DNA of 64,000 bases from Robertmurraya_A mangrovi (lineage in GTDB: Bacteria; Bacillota; Bacilli; Bacillales; Cytobacillaceae). How positions within the stretch are numbered: the stretch's first letter is position 1; each line of letters begins with the position of its first letter. The notes beneath the pieces are model-generated. The model was not told the DNA's origin, made no database searches, and was given only the letters and a program-made list of their open reading frames with translations. The stretch covers positions 124,001 through 188,000 of the forward strand of contig NZ_JAXOFX010000005.1 in the NCBI RefSeq assembly GCF_034427655.1, given 5' to 3'. Below are positions 17,155 through 26,764 of the stretch, in pieces. A program made the translations under genes and the position numbers.

Positions 17155-18665
17155 TATTGAGATACCTCCTTCTTGTCAGTAACCTTAAGGGTATCTTTAT
17201 CCCATTTGAATGCCATAAAGATAAATCCTAGTACGATTGCACCAATCGCTACTCCCCATCCTGAATATAAAAGGAAGCTTGTAGGATAGCCTTCATAGTT
17301 ATCTTTAATGTTTGTAATAATGTTTTGAACCATCATGTAACCTAAAACTAATGGTGTAACAACGCCTAAACAGATTTTAAACCATGCTCCAAGCATAATG
17401 TCTGACATACTGTTTGCGTGACTTTGTAGATTTTTCAATTCTTTTAATACCCATACAACCACTACAACTTCAACTAATCCAGCTAAAGCTACACCAAATT
17501 GGTTAATGAAATAATCTGCTGCATCTAAGAAGTATAGACCGCCTTTTGTTGCGAAAAGGATTGAGATTAGAGCTGATAATCCTCCACCATATAGAACTGC
17601 TTTAGTACGTGATACTTTAAATTTATCCTGTACACCAGCAACAAATGTTTCAACAATAGAGATTAGAGATGATAAACCTGCAAGTACTAAACAGATGAAG
17701 AATAATGAACCAAACATACCGTTTAGTGCAGGGAATTCATTAATAATCTGAGGGAAAACAACGAATGCTAATCCTACACCCGCTTTAACAACCTCATTTA
17801 CTGGAACACCAGCTTGTGACGCCATAAATCCTAATGCAGCGAATACCCCGATACCAGCTAGTAATTCAAATCCAGAGTTTGCAAACCCTGTAATGAACGC
17901 ATTATTTGTGATATCCGTTTTCTTAGGTAGATAGCTTGAATATGTGATCATAATAGCAAAGGCAATGGATAAACTGAAGAAGATTTGACCATATGCAGCT
18001 ACCCAAACCTTACCATCAGCAATTTTGCTCCAATCTGGTTTAAAGAATGCTTCTAAACCTTGTGCAGCTCCATCAAGTGTTAATGCACGAACAACAATAA
18101 CTAAGAATAAAATAACTAGTGCAGGAATAAAGATTTTGTTCGCAACTTCGATACCTTTTTTAACACCTTTGAAAAGAACCCCTAAAGTAATAACCCAAAC
18201 AATAATTAACGGTAGAAATACTCCTGGAACAATTCCACCTACATCTCCTGGTGTTTCAGCAAGCTTTAAATAATCACCGAATAAGAACGAACCTGGATCA
18301 TCTCCCCATTTCAAACTGAAAGAGAATCCTGCGAAGCTCATTGCCCATGCAATTATTACAGCATAATAAGTTGAGATAATAAAGGAAATCGCTACTTGCC
18401 ACCAACCAAGCCACTCAAATCTTTTATTTAACTTAGCATAAGTTAATGGTGCTGATCCACGATATTTATGTCCTAGTGTAAACTCAAGAACTAAGAGTGG
18501 AATACCTGCTGTTAATAATGCGAATAAATATGGAAGGAAAAAGGCTCCTCCACCATTTTCATAAGCTACTGCTGGGAAACGCCAAATGTTACCTAGACCA
18601 ACTGCTGAACCAACAGCCGCTAAGATAAACCCTGCACGTGTCCCCCACTGTGGACGATTATCCAT
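17154..18665 (-). CDS. Sodium-dependent neurotransmitter-symporter (NSS) family amino-acid transporter
   Basis: 503-aa LeuT-fold membrane protein with about 11-12 helices. The hallmark AAVGSAVGLGNIWRFPAVAYENGGGAFFLPY forms TM1 with Na+ and substrate sites (only part quoted: GLGNIWRFP). Likely imports methionine, alanine or a related amino acid with Na+, given the MetS-like subunit overlapping its stop. The ATG at 18665 is preferred because GGGGGT lies 9 nt upstream; an in-frame ATG further up lacks a site. Confidence 0.88.
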   Translation of the reverse strand: MDNRPQWGTRAGFILAAVGSAVGLGNIWRFPAVAYENGGGAFFLPYLFALLTAGIPLLVLEFTLGHKYRGSAPLTYAKLNKRFEWLGWWQVAISFIISTYYAVIIAWAMSFAGFSFSLKWGDDPGSFLFGDYLKLAETPGDVGGIVPGVFLPLIIVWVITLGVLFKGVKKGIEVANKIFIPALVILFLVIVVRALTLDGAAQGLEAFFKPDWSKIADGKVWVAAYGQIFFSLSIAFAIMITYSSYLPKKTDITNNAFITGFANSGFELLAGIGVFAALGFMASQAGVPVNEVVKAGVGLAFVVFPQIINEFPALNGMFGSLFFICLVLAGLSSLISIVETFVAGVQDKFKVSRTKAVLYGGGLSALISILFATKGGLYFLDAADYFINQFGVALAGLVEVVVVVWVLKELKNLQSHANSMSDIMLGAWFKICLGVVTPLVLGYMMVQNIITNIKDNYEGYPTSFLLYSGWGVAIGAIVLGFIFMAFKWDKDTLKVTDKKEVSQ

Positions 18666-18983
18666 CGTTAGTTTACCCCCTATTGGTTCCAACTTGTTTC
18701 AATTAAAAGAACAATTGGAACTTTTTATATTTTCTGATTTTTTAATATAATCTAAAATTAGTATAGCTAGTTTTCTTACATCTGTCAAAACATTATTTGT
18801 GGAATAGTAATCATTTTTAATTTATACCTGTAGTACATTAAAATAGTGAAAGCAATAACAAAGATTACTAGTTTTTTATTATATTAAAACAACTATCCAC
18901 CTCCTCCTTATAATAGTATTCAAAAGATTTGAAAACTTTCAATTTATTTTCAGAATATTCATTACTCATGGCTTTTTTCATAC

Positions 18984-19024
18984 TAATAAAAAAATAAGGA
19001 ACCTGATAAAAGTCAGATTCCTTA
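18984..19024 (-). terminator. Terminator of the NhaC-type transporter gene
   Basis: AAGGAATCTGA pairs with TCAGGTTCCTT, then a T-run on the minus strand, a few bases after the stop. The rest of the 18666-19029 gap (AT-rich, NSS gene promoter area) shows nothing else assignable. Confidence 0.8.
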
Positions 19025-19029
19025 GGTAT

Positions 19030-20592
19030 TTATTGCATTTCTAGTTTATTTTTTCCTGCTATAAATGTAAAAGCTACTAGTAGAACAATCACGGCTGCAA
19101 GCGCGATTATCGTACTTCCAGTAAAACCAATAATAAAATATCCAATTATAGCAATCACGGCTGCAGTTAGAGCATATGGCAGTTGTGTGATTACATGATC
19201 TATATGGTTACATCCAGCCCCGGTAGATGAAAGGATTGTCGTATCTGAGATTGGCGAACAGTGATCTCCAAAGACTGCTCCGGCTAAAACAGCAGCCATC
19301 GCAGGAGAAAGCAAATTAATATCTGTTGCTGCTGCAATATCCCATGCTATTGGTAGTAAGATTCCAAAAGAACCCCATGAAGTACCAGTTGAGAAAGCCA
19401 TCACTCCAGCAATAACAAATAGTATAACCGGTAGAAAAGCTGTATTAATATTAGAATTTTCAACAACTGTTGCCAGATACTTACCCGTTTCTAAACGACC
19501 GATCAAATCAACAATTGCCCAAGCAAATATTAAGATGTAAACGGCTGGTAACATCGATTTAATACCTTCTATAAAACCAGTAGATAAAGTATTGGCTCCC
19601 ACACCTTTAAGCACGAACACTTGGCGGAAGTATAGAAGTAAGGTCACTGCTAAACCAACTAATCCACCTAAGATTAAGGATTTAGCTACATCCGTGTTTT
19701 CAAAAATAGCTAGAATGGTCGCTTTCCCTTCAATTGCTCCATAGCCTGTCCAAAGCATTGCACCAACAGTTCCTACAACTAAAGCAAGGATTGGCCAGAT
19801 TAAATCTCCTACAGATCCTGTTTTACTAGTTGGCAGGTCATCCTTTAATTCCCCTGGTGCTGGCTTATTTGGATCTAGCACCTCACCTGTAGTGATTGCA
19901 CGTAATTCATGCTGCTTCATTGGACCGAAGTTAATATTTCTGATTGAAATAATGAATACCATTCCAAGTGTTGCCCAAACGTATAGATTCATAGGTATCA
20001 TTTGGATAAAAGCTGAAAACGCTGAGTATTCCGTGATATTATGAGCGGCTAAAATGGTTCCAATTAATGCAATAATGTATGCTCCCCAACTCGAAATTGG
20101 TGAAACTACACACACAGGAGCCGACGTTGAATCAATTAAATAAGCAAGTTTTGCTCTAGAAACCCTTTGTCTATCCGTTATGGGTCTTGAAATTTGGCCA
20201 ACAGCAAGGGCGTTAAAGTAATCATCAATAAAGATTATAACACCTAAAACCGCTCCGACAATCTGAGCACCAGCTCTAGTCTTAACACGTTTCATTGCCC
20301 ACTCACCAAACGCACGGCTACCACCTGAGATAGAAATAAAGGCCGTTATGACTCCTAAAACTAGTAAGAAAAAGATAATATACACGTTCCAAGTATTTAA
20401 AGCTCCATCTGAAACAAAAATACCTTTTACAGCATCATAGATAATGCTAAAGGTTTCTCCTACATGAAAATCTGCTAATAATAATGCAGCTGTAAATATT
20501 CCTACACCTAGAGATAATAATACTCTTCTAGTTAAGATAACCATTACTATTGCAACGACTGGTGGCAATAGTGAGAATATCGTATTTTCCAT
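19030..20592 (-). CDS. NhaC-family transporter under lysine-riboswitch control (candidate lysine transporter)
   Basis: 520-aa polytopic NhaC/ArsB-superfamily membrane protein with about 12-13 helices and conserved segments FIDDYFNALAVG, SPISSWGAYI and GDHCSPISDTTILSSTGAGC. It resembles annotated Na+/H+ antiporters, but the lysine riboswitch directly upstream argues for lysine transport; comparative genomics earlier proposed NhaC-type proteins (LysW) as lysine carriers. The ATG at 20592 is chosen: AAAGGAGG lies 6-7 nt upstream. An in-frame upstream ATG would lie inside the riboswitch terminator and is rejected. Confidence 0.85.
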   Translation of the reverse strand: MENTIFSLLPPVVAIVMVILTRRVLLSLGVGIFTAALLLADFHVGETFSIIYDAVKGIFVSDGALNTWNVYIIFFLLVLGVITAFISISGGSRAFGEWAMKRVKTRAGAQIVGAVLGVIIFIDDYFNALAVGQISRPITDRQRVSRAKLAYLIDSTSAPVCVVSPISSWGAYIIALIGTILAAHNITEYSAFSAFIQMIPMNLYVWATLGMVFIISIRNINFGPMKQHELRAITTGEVLDPNKPAPGELKDDLPTSKTGSVGDLIWPILALVVGTVGAMLWTGYGAIEGKATILAIFENTDVAKSLILGGLVGLAVTLLLYFRQVFVLKGVGANTLSTGFIEGIKSMLPAVYILIFAWAIVDLIGRLETGKYLATVVENSNINTAFLPVILFVIAGVMAFSTGTSWGSFGILLPIAWDIAAATDINLLSPAMAAVLAGAVFGDHCSPISDTTILSSTGAGCNHIDHVITQLPYALTAAVIAIIGYFIIGFTGSTIIALAAVIVLLVAFTFIAGKNKLEMQ

Positions 20593-20640
20593 TGTTAGTC
20601 CTCCTTTTATTTTTGGGGAGGGAGCAAACTTTTTTACACA

Positions 20641-20683
20641 AAAAAAGAGTAACGATAGAGAAAATTCCATCATTACTCTTTTG
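20641..20683 (-). terminator. Terminator of the lysine riboswitch expression platform
   Basis: On the minus strand AAAGAGTAA...TTACTCTTT forms a hairpin followed by seven T's, between the aptamer and the NhaC-type start codon. Lysine binding should favour it. Confidence 0.8.
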
Positions 20684-20715
20684 AATTTAAGTAATTAGTT
20701 TCTCCATCACGATCT

Positions 20716-20886
20716 GTAGCTCCCCATCATAGAGATTTCTCTATAATGACAGTGTTGCCCTTATTCAGGAGCAACCCCAGTAAAATAAACTTCGACCCGT
20801 CTATTCTACTTCGGCAATATTCCCTTTCATCTGTGATCTTCGTTGTCATCCTCACACAGCTTACTCTTTAATATTGCGCCTCTACC
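20716..20886 (-). promoter_or_regulatory. Lysine riboswitch (L-box) aptamer
   Basis: Read on the minus strand the region shows L-box landmarks in order: GTAGAGGCGC, AAGAGTA, GAAAGGGAATATTGCCGAAG, CTGGGGTTGCTC..., and GGGGAGCTAC closing P1 (GTAG with CTAC). These match the B. subtilis lysC leader layout. A terminator and the NhaC-type gene follow, so it should repress in high lysine. Confidence 0.92.
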
Positions 20887-20924
20887 CCACCGAAATGATA
20901 AGGTTATTATTCAATTTCTTTTAT

Positions 20925-20953
20925 ACTATATCAGGATATTAACCTTTTGACAA
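20925..20953 (-). promoter_or_regulatory. Promoter of the lysine riboswitch transcript
   Basis: TTGTCA (20953-20948), 17-bp spacer, TATAGT (20930-20925) on the minus strand, about 35 bp before the aptamer. The -35 abuts the yunB 3' end. Confidence 0.6.
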
Positions 20954-21706
20954 TTACTGATTTACTGGCAATTCTAGGGATGGAGTGCCTCCCTGACCTG
21001 AACCATTATAAAATTGAGGTACTTCACCTTCAAGAATACCAATTGCTACAGGAATATCTTGCTTATATGTGGTCACTTTCGTTGCAAATGGAATAATAAT
21101 TTGCACATTTACTTTCAATTTAATGATTACTTCTACGTAAATATTATTAATTCCAATCTCTTTTGTGATCGTTTCAACATTGGTTTCTATGTCCCCGATG
21201 GCATTAAATCTAACAGGAATTTTCGGTCCTAAGTTCCCCAAAAGGGCGTTGTTTGTTGCTTGCCCCATCGGAACATAATAGACGATTCCATTCCCACTTT
21301 TCGAGTCATCTGTTTCAATCTCAATATCTGTAATCGATTCTAAAGCAGCTAAATCTCCACTTTCAGCCTTTTTAATATGGCTGAGTACTAAATCACTCGT
21401 TTCGCCCATCACTCGATTAATTTTTTCCGCATCAAAAATAGTAAGTGAAGTTTCAGGGTCCTTTCTAATAATCTCATTAATATCCATAACATTAGCAATT
21501 TTTTTATTAATAGCCTTATTAATCACTAGAGAAGCGATTTTTCTCGTTTGTGATTCTGCATAACTGACTAATGTTGGCTTTAAACCTTCATTAATAACCC
21601 ACAAGCCTGCCGCCGTAGAAAAGATAAAAAAGATAAAGGTTAATAGAAATACATAACGAAATGGCAACGGACCTCTCCGTGGGAGATTACCGCGAAATTT
21701 GAGCAA
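20954..21706 (-). CDS. yunB: Sporulation protein YunB
   Basis: 250 aa with one N-terminal membrane helix (about residues 16-38) and an extracytoplasmic body, matching YunB, which is needed for normal spore formation in B. subtilis; biochemical role unknown. TTG start at 21706 with GGGGGG 7 nt upstream. Located downstream of lytH/lipA as in B. subtilis, although transporters are inserted between them here. Confidence 0.82.
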   Translation of the reverse strand: MLKFRGNLPRRGPLPFRYVFLLTFIFFIFSTAAGLWVINEGLKPTLVSYAESQTRKIASLVINKAINKKIANVMDINEIIRKDPETSLTIFDAEKINRVMGETSDLVLSHIKKAESGDLAALESITDIEIETDDSKSGNGIVYYVPMGQATNNALLGNLGPKIPVRFNAIGDIETNVETITKEIGINNIYVEVIIKLKVNVQIIIPFATKVTTYKQDIPVAIGILEGEVPQFYNGSGQGGTPSLELPVNQ

Positions 21707-21779
21707 GACAAATCCCCCCTTACAAGCTATATGTATGCAATAAAGGGGGGAGCTAGCGCAAAAATATTTAAATTATCGA

Positions 21780-22874
21780 TTAATTTTTTGGGAAGGTTGT
21801 ATCACAGCCTGTAATCATGACAGACAGTTCCTTACTTAAATCAAGTTCGTATGGACAAACGGATATCCCGTTCTCTTCTAATACCCTTACAATAGGGCGA
21901 TCACTGAGCCCATTATTTTGGTTAGAAACAACCCCCAAACGACCATCATTTAATTCTACCGTTATTCCTACAGGATAAATAGCAACCGATCTTCTAAACG
22001 CTTCAACCACTTTACTATCAAACAGTGTACCTACTCCAGCAAATAATATTTCCAGACCATCATGGGGTAGCATGGCCCGTCTATATATTCGATTTGAGGT
22101 AACGGCATCAAATACATCAGCTACGGCAATTATTTTTCCAAAGCTATGTATTGATTCTTCAGTTAACCCTCTCGGATAACCAGAACCATTTACCCGCTCA
22201 TGATGTTGATACGCACAGTGAGCGATTAGTAAAGAGATGCCTGGCACATTCCGAAGAATATTGAACCCTTCTTCTGGATGTTTCTTTACCTCCTCAAATT
22301 CCTCACTCGTAAGGCGACCAGGTTTAAGCAGAATCTCAGAAGGGATTTTCATCTTCCCTACATCATGGAGAATGGCTCCCATGCCTAGAAGCTCTAATTG
22401 TTTGGGTGGTAACTTAAGCTCCATCCCAATCGCTAAAGAGTACATCGTGACATTTAGAGAATGGGTAAAAATATAATTATCATATGTATAAACATCAGAT
22501 ATGATCGTAATTAAATCCTCATTACCACGGATTTCACTCATTATATGACGAATAAGTTCTGTGAAACGCTTCGAAGCTTTCTCAATGACGAAAGAATTGG
22601 ATATAGAAGTGTCTTTGTAGACCTGCTTAAATGTTGATTCTATGGTCGTCATGGCTTCTCTTCTTAGTTTCCCGGATATTGGATCATTATGGTTAATGTC
22701 TGCTGTATTAGGGTCTTTTATATAAATGTAAGTAATCCCTAGGTTTACTAGTCGTAGGAGTACTCTCTCACCCAACTCAACACCCTCACTAAGCAACGTC
22801 TGTCCTTTATCATTGTAGATTGCTTTTGCAAGGATTGCACCCGGCTTTACAGTTGCTGTTGCTACTAATCTCAT
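21780..22874 (-). CDS. HD-GYP domain phosphodiesterase
   Basis: 364 aa. The N-terminal ~100 residues form a small domain common to this family; the HD-GYP core follows with LHDVGK, HPEEGF, AHCAYQHHE and NGSGYPRGL, and ADVFDAVTSNR. The motif is HHE-x2-NGxGYP, close to the active HHExxDGxGYP form, so hydrolysis of c-di-GMP (or cGAMP) is plausible. No receiver or membrane domain. The ATG at 22874 is preferred over one 18 bp upstream because GGGAG lies 6 nt before it. Confidence 0.85.
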   Translation of the reverse strand: MRLVATATVKPGAILAKAIYNDKGQTLLSEGVELGERVLLRLVNLGITYIYIKDPNTADINHNDPISGKLRREAMTTIESTFKQVYKDTSISNSFVIEKASKRFTELIRHIMSEIRGNEDLITIISDVYTYDNYIFTHSLNVTMYSLAIGMELKLPPKQLELLGMGAILHDVGKMKIPSEILLKPGRLTSEEFEEVKKHPEEGFNILRNVPGISLLIAHCAYQHHERVNGSGYPRGLTEESIHSFGKIIAVADVFDAVTSNRIYRRAMLPHDGLEILFAGVGTLFDSKVVEAFRRSVAIYPVGITVELNDGRLGVVSNQNNGLSDRPIVRVLEENGISVCPYELDLSKELSVMITGCDTTFPKN

Positions 22875-23075
22875 GCAAAACTCCCATTTCAAATGTAAGT
22901 AATCTTTCTATGTTCGTGTAACAAGAAAAAATTGCAACTTACGACATTTTTTTCTATTATAAAAATACAATAAGCTTGATTACCTATATTTTCAATGGTA
23001 ATAAGTACTTATTTTATGTCTAAATTGTTAATAAATAGTGCTTTTTGAAAGTTCTATTCAAAAAACAAAATAAAA

Positions 23076-23106
23076 TGAAGGCTCACTTTAGAAGCGAGCC
23101 TCCATT
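23076..23106 (-). terminator. Terminator of yunC
   Basis: GGAGGCTCGCTT...AGTGAGCCTTC hairpin followed by ATTTTATTTT on the minus strand, starting at the stop codon. Confidence 0.75.
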
Positions 23107-23408
23107 TAAATCATCTTTAATAAAGCGTCTTTGCCAATCATTCCTTTAGTAACACCAAGGGCCTCGGCTTCATATGTGACAGACTCTAAAGGTGCATTTA
23201 ATAGCTGTTCAATTGTTTTTACGCCTACAGCTCTTCCTGCTATTACTTTTCTATCCTTCAGCTTCTCATTTAATAACGCGACATCCAGAGCACCACACAT
23301 TATATATCCTTTATCACTCGTCACAACGAGCAAATTTGTTTTCGGCAATTTTACAGATACGCTTAAAAATGTGTGACCGTTAATTTCAATTGGTGAAAGT
23401 TCCATCAT
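23106..23408 (-). CDS. yunC: YunC family protein (DUF1805)
   Basis: 100-aa cytosolic protein matching YunC/DUF1805: LPKTNLLVV, GYIMCGALDVALLN and GRAVGVKTIEQLL are conserved. Function unknown. The ATG at 23408 lies about 10 nt after AAGGAGG; a GTG at 23417 is too close to that site. Neighbours yunB and yunE as in B. subtilis. Confidence 0.8.
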   Translation of the reverse strand: MMELSPIEINGHTFLSVSVKLPKTNLLVVTSDKGYIMCGALDVALLNEKLKDRKVIAGRAVGVKTIEQLLNAPLESVTYEAEALGVTKGMIGKDALLKMI

Positions 23409-23484
23409 TTTTATCACGCCTCCTTCCCTATCAAGTTATGAGAAAAGAGGGAAAAGCGTGTATAAACTGTGTTATTACCTATAT

Positions 23485-24309
23485 CTAGCCTGCAAAACCC
23501 TGATAAATTAATCGGATACCAACAACGATTAACATAATTCTTAAGATTTGCACAAGGGTATTGCTTTTAATTTTTGTGTTTGTTGTTGCACCAAGTTTAG
23601 CACCAAGCCAAGCACTCGGTATAAGAGCCAAGGCATAAAGCCAGTTTACATTTCCGAGACTGATATGTGCTCCCGAGCTAACAATAGAAGAAAGAAAGAT
23701 CATAAACATAGAGGTAGCGATGGCAACATGTGGTGGAAACAAGAAGATAAGAATCATAGCCGGTACCATGAGTGACCCTCCACCAATACCAAAAATACCC
23801 GATATAAATCCAACAACAAACGATAGAGATAGACCAAGGAAAGGAGAATACCCATATTCAAAGGTCGCTCCCCTTTGATCAATAAAGGTTCTATTGATTC
23901 TGTAGCCTTTTTTAGGGGTCAGCGGTTTTAATTTATTTCGAATCATTAGGATGATGGAAACAAATATCATAAATATCCCAAAATAAATATTGAATGTATT
24001 TATGTCTAGATCACGGTTGATCCAAGCGCCTAAAAGGCTACCAGGACCACTTCCCATAAAGAAAATCAACCCACTTTTATAATCAACGGTTTTATGCTTT
24101 AAATAGGTCAATGTAGAAGATAATCCTGTAAAAATCATAATTAAAAGTGACGTTCCAACCGCAACCTGTGGGGTTACCTCATCTAAAAGGAACGTATAAC
24201 TGCCAAAATATAATAAAGACGGGACAATAATAATTCCTCCGCCTAAACCAACTAATGCCCCTATAAAACCAGCTAACAGACCGATTACTATCAACGTAAT
24301 CCATTCCAT
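23485..24309 (-). CDS. yunE: TauE/SafE-family sulfite/sulfonate exporter-like permease (YunE-like)
   Basis: 274-aa membrane protein with about 8 helices in two inverted halves, each opening with a Gly-rich motif: GALVGLGGGIIIVP and SGIFGIGGGSLMVP. TauE/SafE proteins move sulfite, sulfonates or other organic anions; substrate unknown here. Gene order (yunC, yunE, yunF) matches B. subtilis; yunD is missing between them. Confidence 0.82.
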   Translation of the reverse strand: MEWITLIVIGLLAGFIGALVGLGGGIIIVPSLLYFGSYTFLLDEVTPQVAVGTSLLIMIFTGLSSTLTYLKHKTVDYKSGLIFFMGSGPGSLLGAWINRDLDINTFNIYFGIFMIFVSIILMIRNKLKPLTPKKGYRINRTFIDQRGATFEYGYSPFLGLSLSFVVGFISGIFGIGGGSLMVPAMILIFLFPPHVAIATSMFMIFLSSIVSSGAHISLGNVNWLYALALIPSAWLGAKLGATTNTKIKSNTLVQILRIMLIVVGIRLIYQGFAG

Positions 24310-24361
24310 TCTATTCCCACCAACCTTTTAGTAGTATTGCTGTTTCAGGGCCCAAGGTAAA

Positions 24362-25207
24362 TTAAAATAAATCTAATTGACGAGGTGCTAAATTAACATA
24401 TTCAATTCCCATTAAAGATATAAGTTGTCTTGCATTATCCGCCGCATCTCCACCGGAATTATTATTAAATACAACGAAAACATCTTTGCAGTTTGTATGT
24501 AAAATTTCTAAATATGTTTTCCATTCCATGAGCTCTTCCTCATTATAACGGTATAAGTATCTTACTTCTCTCCAATTCTCTGCATTTCTCTTTTGCCAAC
24601 CGTATACGTTACGACCATGAAATCGTACTAATACTTTTTCAGGATTAGTTAACTCAAGTACTGTTGGAACAGAACCTTCTCCTGATTGAGGTTCATCACA
24701 AATACTATGAATCCAGTTTTCTTTTTTCATGAATTCGATTGTTTTTTCCATATATAGAGGACGAAACCATGATTGATGACGAAACTCTAACGCACATGGT
24801 ATCTCACCCATTTGATGTTTGCACCATCTCAAATAATCTACATTGTCTTTTTTACAATCAAACCAAGGCGGAAATTGAAACAAGACCAAGGCTAATTTAT
24901 TTGATTGTATATAAGGCTGTAACGATTCTATAAATGCCTGAAACATTTCTTCTCTACTCTGAAAAGGGATATCTCCTCGCTGGTGACCCGTCATCCCTTG
25001 ATACGCCTTCACAATAAACTGAAAAGTAGACGGAGTATCTTCCACCCACCTTTGTGAATTCCTAATAGGTTGTACGGCATAAAAGGAGGCATCCACTTCT
25101 ACTGTCGGAAAAAATCCGGCATAGTCCTTTAATTTATTTCTAGGTGAGGAGCTAGGACTATATATACTGTCATGATCTCCCCAACCTGTAAGACCGATAT
25201 GAATCAA
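24362..25207 (-). CDS. yunF: DUF72 family TIM-barrel protein (YunF-like)
   Basis: 281 aa; DUF72 N-terminus IHIGLTGWGDHDSIY, then TVEVDASFYAVQ, ALVLFQFPPWF, ALEFRHQSWF and VFVVFNNNSGGDAADNA, all family landmarks. Function is not established; a TIM-barrel enzyme is predicted. The TTG at 25207 is the likely start because GGAGGAGG lies 5 nt upstream; the in-frame ATG at 25222 is itself part of that site. Confidence 0.82.
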   Translation of the reverse strand: MIHIGLTGWGDHDSIYSPSSSPRNKLKDYAGFFPTVEVDASFYAVQPIRNSQRWVEDTPSTFQFIVKAYQGMTGHQRGDIPFQSREEMFQAFIESLQPYIQSNKLALVLFQFPPWFDCKKDNVDYLRWCKHQMGEIPCALEFRHQSWFRPLYMEKTIEFMKKENWIHSICDEPQSGEGSVPTVLELTNPEKVLVRFHGRNVYGWQKRNAENWREVRYLYRYNEEELMEWKTYLEILHTNCKDVFVVFNNNSGGDAADNARQLISLMGIEYVNLAPRQLDLF

Positions 25208-25274
25208 AGAAACCTCCTCCATTCATAGTTGTTGATATCGTTAGTTTAACATGCGTATTTTTAAGAAGTATACA

Positions 25275-25308
25275 AAAAATCCGTTCACCCAAGGATGAAC
25301 GGATTTTA
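25275..25308 (-). terminator. Terminator of the suf operon
   Basis: AAATCCGTTCA...TGAACGGATTT hairpin with a T-run on the minus strand, directly after sufB. Confidence 0.88.
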
Positions 25309-25317
25309 CATTTATTA

Positions 25318-26715
25318 TTAACCGATTGAACCTTCCATTTCGAACTTGATTAGACGGTTCATTTCAACTGCGTATTCCATTGGAAGTTCTTTCGTAAATG
25401 GCTCGATGAAGCCCATTACGATCATTTCTGTTGCTTCTTCCTCTGAAATACCACGGCTCATTAGATAGAATAACTGCTCTTCTGATACTTTCGAAACTTT
25501 TGCTTCGTGCTCAAGAGAGATGTTATCATTTAAGATTTCGTTGTATGGAATTGTATCTGAAGTTGATTGATTATCCATGATTAACGTATCACACTCGATA
25601 TTTGAACGAGCGCCATCTGCTTTACGACCAAAGTGAACGATACCACGGTAAGTAACTTTTCCACCTTGTTTCGAAATTGATTTTGATACGATTGTTGAAG
25701 ATGTGTTTGGTGCTAAGTGAATCATTTTCGCACCAGCATCTTGGTGTTGACCTTTACCAGCAAGAGCGATAGAAAGAGTCATACCACGAGCACCTTCACC
25801 TTTAAGAATAACGGCTGGGTATTTCATCGTTAATTTAGAACCGATGTTACCATCAATCCATTCCATTGTTGCGTTCGCTTCACAAACTGCACGCTTTGTT
25901 ACCAGATTGAAAACGTTATTTGCCCAGTTTTGAATCGTTGTATAACGGCAATAAGCATCTTTTTTGATGATGATTTCAACAACCGCACTGTGTAATGAGT
26001 TTGTTGTATATACAGGAGCTGTACAACCTTCAACATAGTGAACATGCGCTCCCTCATCAACGATAATCAACGTACGTTCGAACTGACCCATATTTTCAGA
26101 GTTAATACGGAAGTACGCTTGTAAAGGAGTTTCTACTTTAATTCCTTTTGGTACGTAGATGAATGAACCACCTGACCAAACTGCAGAGTTAAGTGCAGCA
26201 AACTTGTTGTCCGTTGGTGGAATTACTTTAGCCCAGTGCTCACGGAAAATGTCTTCATTTTCTTTAAGAGCTGAATCCGTATCCTTGAATACGATTCCTA
26301 AAGCTTCTAGATCTTCCTGCATGTTGTGGTAAACTACTTCAGATTCATACTGAGCAGATACCCCAGCAAGATATTTTTGTTCCGCTTCTGGAATACCTAA
26401 TTTATCAAACGTTTGTTTAATTTCTTCAGGTACCTCATCCCAAGAACGTTCTGTTTTCTCTGATGGTTTTACGTAATACGTAATTTCATCAAAGTTCAAT
26501 GCCATTAAGTCTCCGCCCCATTGTGGCATTGGCATATTATAAAAGTGTTCCAATGATTTCAGACGGAAGTCAAGCATCCACTGAGGCTCTTCCTTCATTT
26601 TTGAAATCTCTTCCACGATTTCACGTGTTAGACCACGCTTAGATCGGAAAATGGAAACGTCTTTATCGGCAAAACCATATTTATAATCACCGATTTCTGG
26701 CGCTTTTTTAGCCAT
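25318..26715 (-). CDS. sufB: Fe-S cluster assembly protein SufB
   Basis: 465-aa scaffold subunit of the SufBCD complex on which clusters are built. Beta-helix core with conserved SGGSFIYVPKG, HVHYVEGC and the C-terminal SRGISEEEAT-MIVMGFIEP. The ATG at 26715 is chosen (ATGGAGGAA provides the site 8 nt upstream, and the product begins MAKKAPEIGDYKYGF as in Bacillus). Last gene of sufCDSUB. Confidence 0.95.
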   Translation of the reverse strand: MAKKAPEIGDYKYGFADKDVSIFRSKRGLTREIVEEISKMKEEPQWMLDFRLKSLEHFYNMPMPQWGGDLMALNFDEITYYVKPSEKTERSWDEVPEEIKQTFDKLGIPEAEQKYLAGVSAQYESEVVYHNMQEDLEALGIVFKDTDSALKENEDIFREHWAKVIPPTDNKFAALNSAVWSGGSFIYVPKGIKVETPLQAYFRINSENMGQFERTLIIVDEGAHVHYVEGCTAPVYTTNSLHSAVVEIIIKKDAYCRYTTIQNWANNVFNLVTKRAVCEANATMEWIDGNIGSKLTMKYPAVILKGEGARGMTLSIALAGKGQHQDAGAKMIHLAPNTSSTIVSKSISKQGGKVTYRGIVHFGRKADGARSNIECDTLIMDNQSTSDTIPYNEILNDNISLEHEAKVSKVSEEQLFYLMSRGISEEEATEMIVMGFIEPFTKELPMEYAVEMNRLIKFEMEGSIG

Positions 26716-26764
26716 CGTCGATTCCTCCATTCGTTATGGATACAAATGACTCTTAGTATCCTTC

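Noticed and set aside
20593..20673. N-terminal extension of the NhaC-type protein
   Set aside because: It would be translated from inside the riboswitch terminator; a strong AGGAGG precedes the ATG at 20592.
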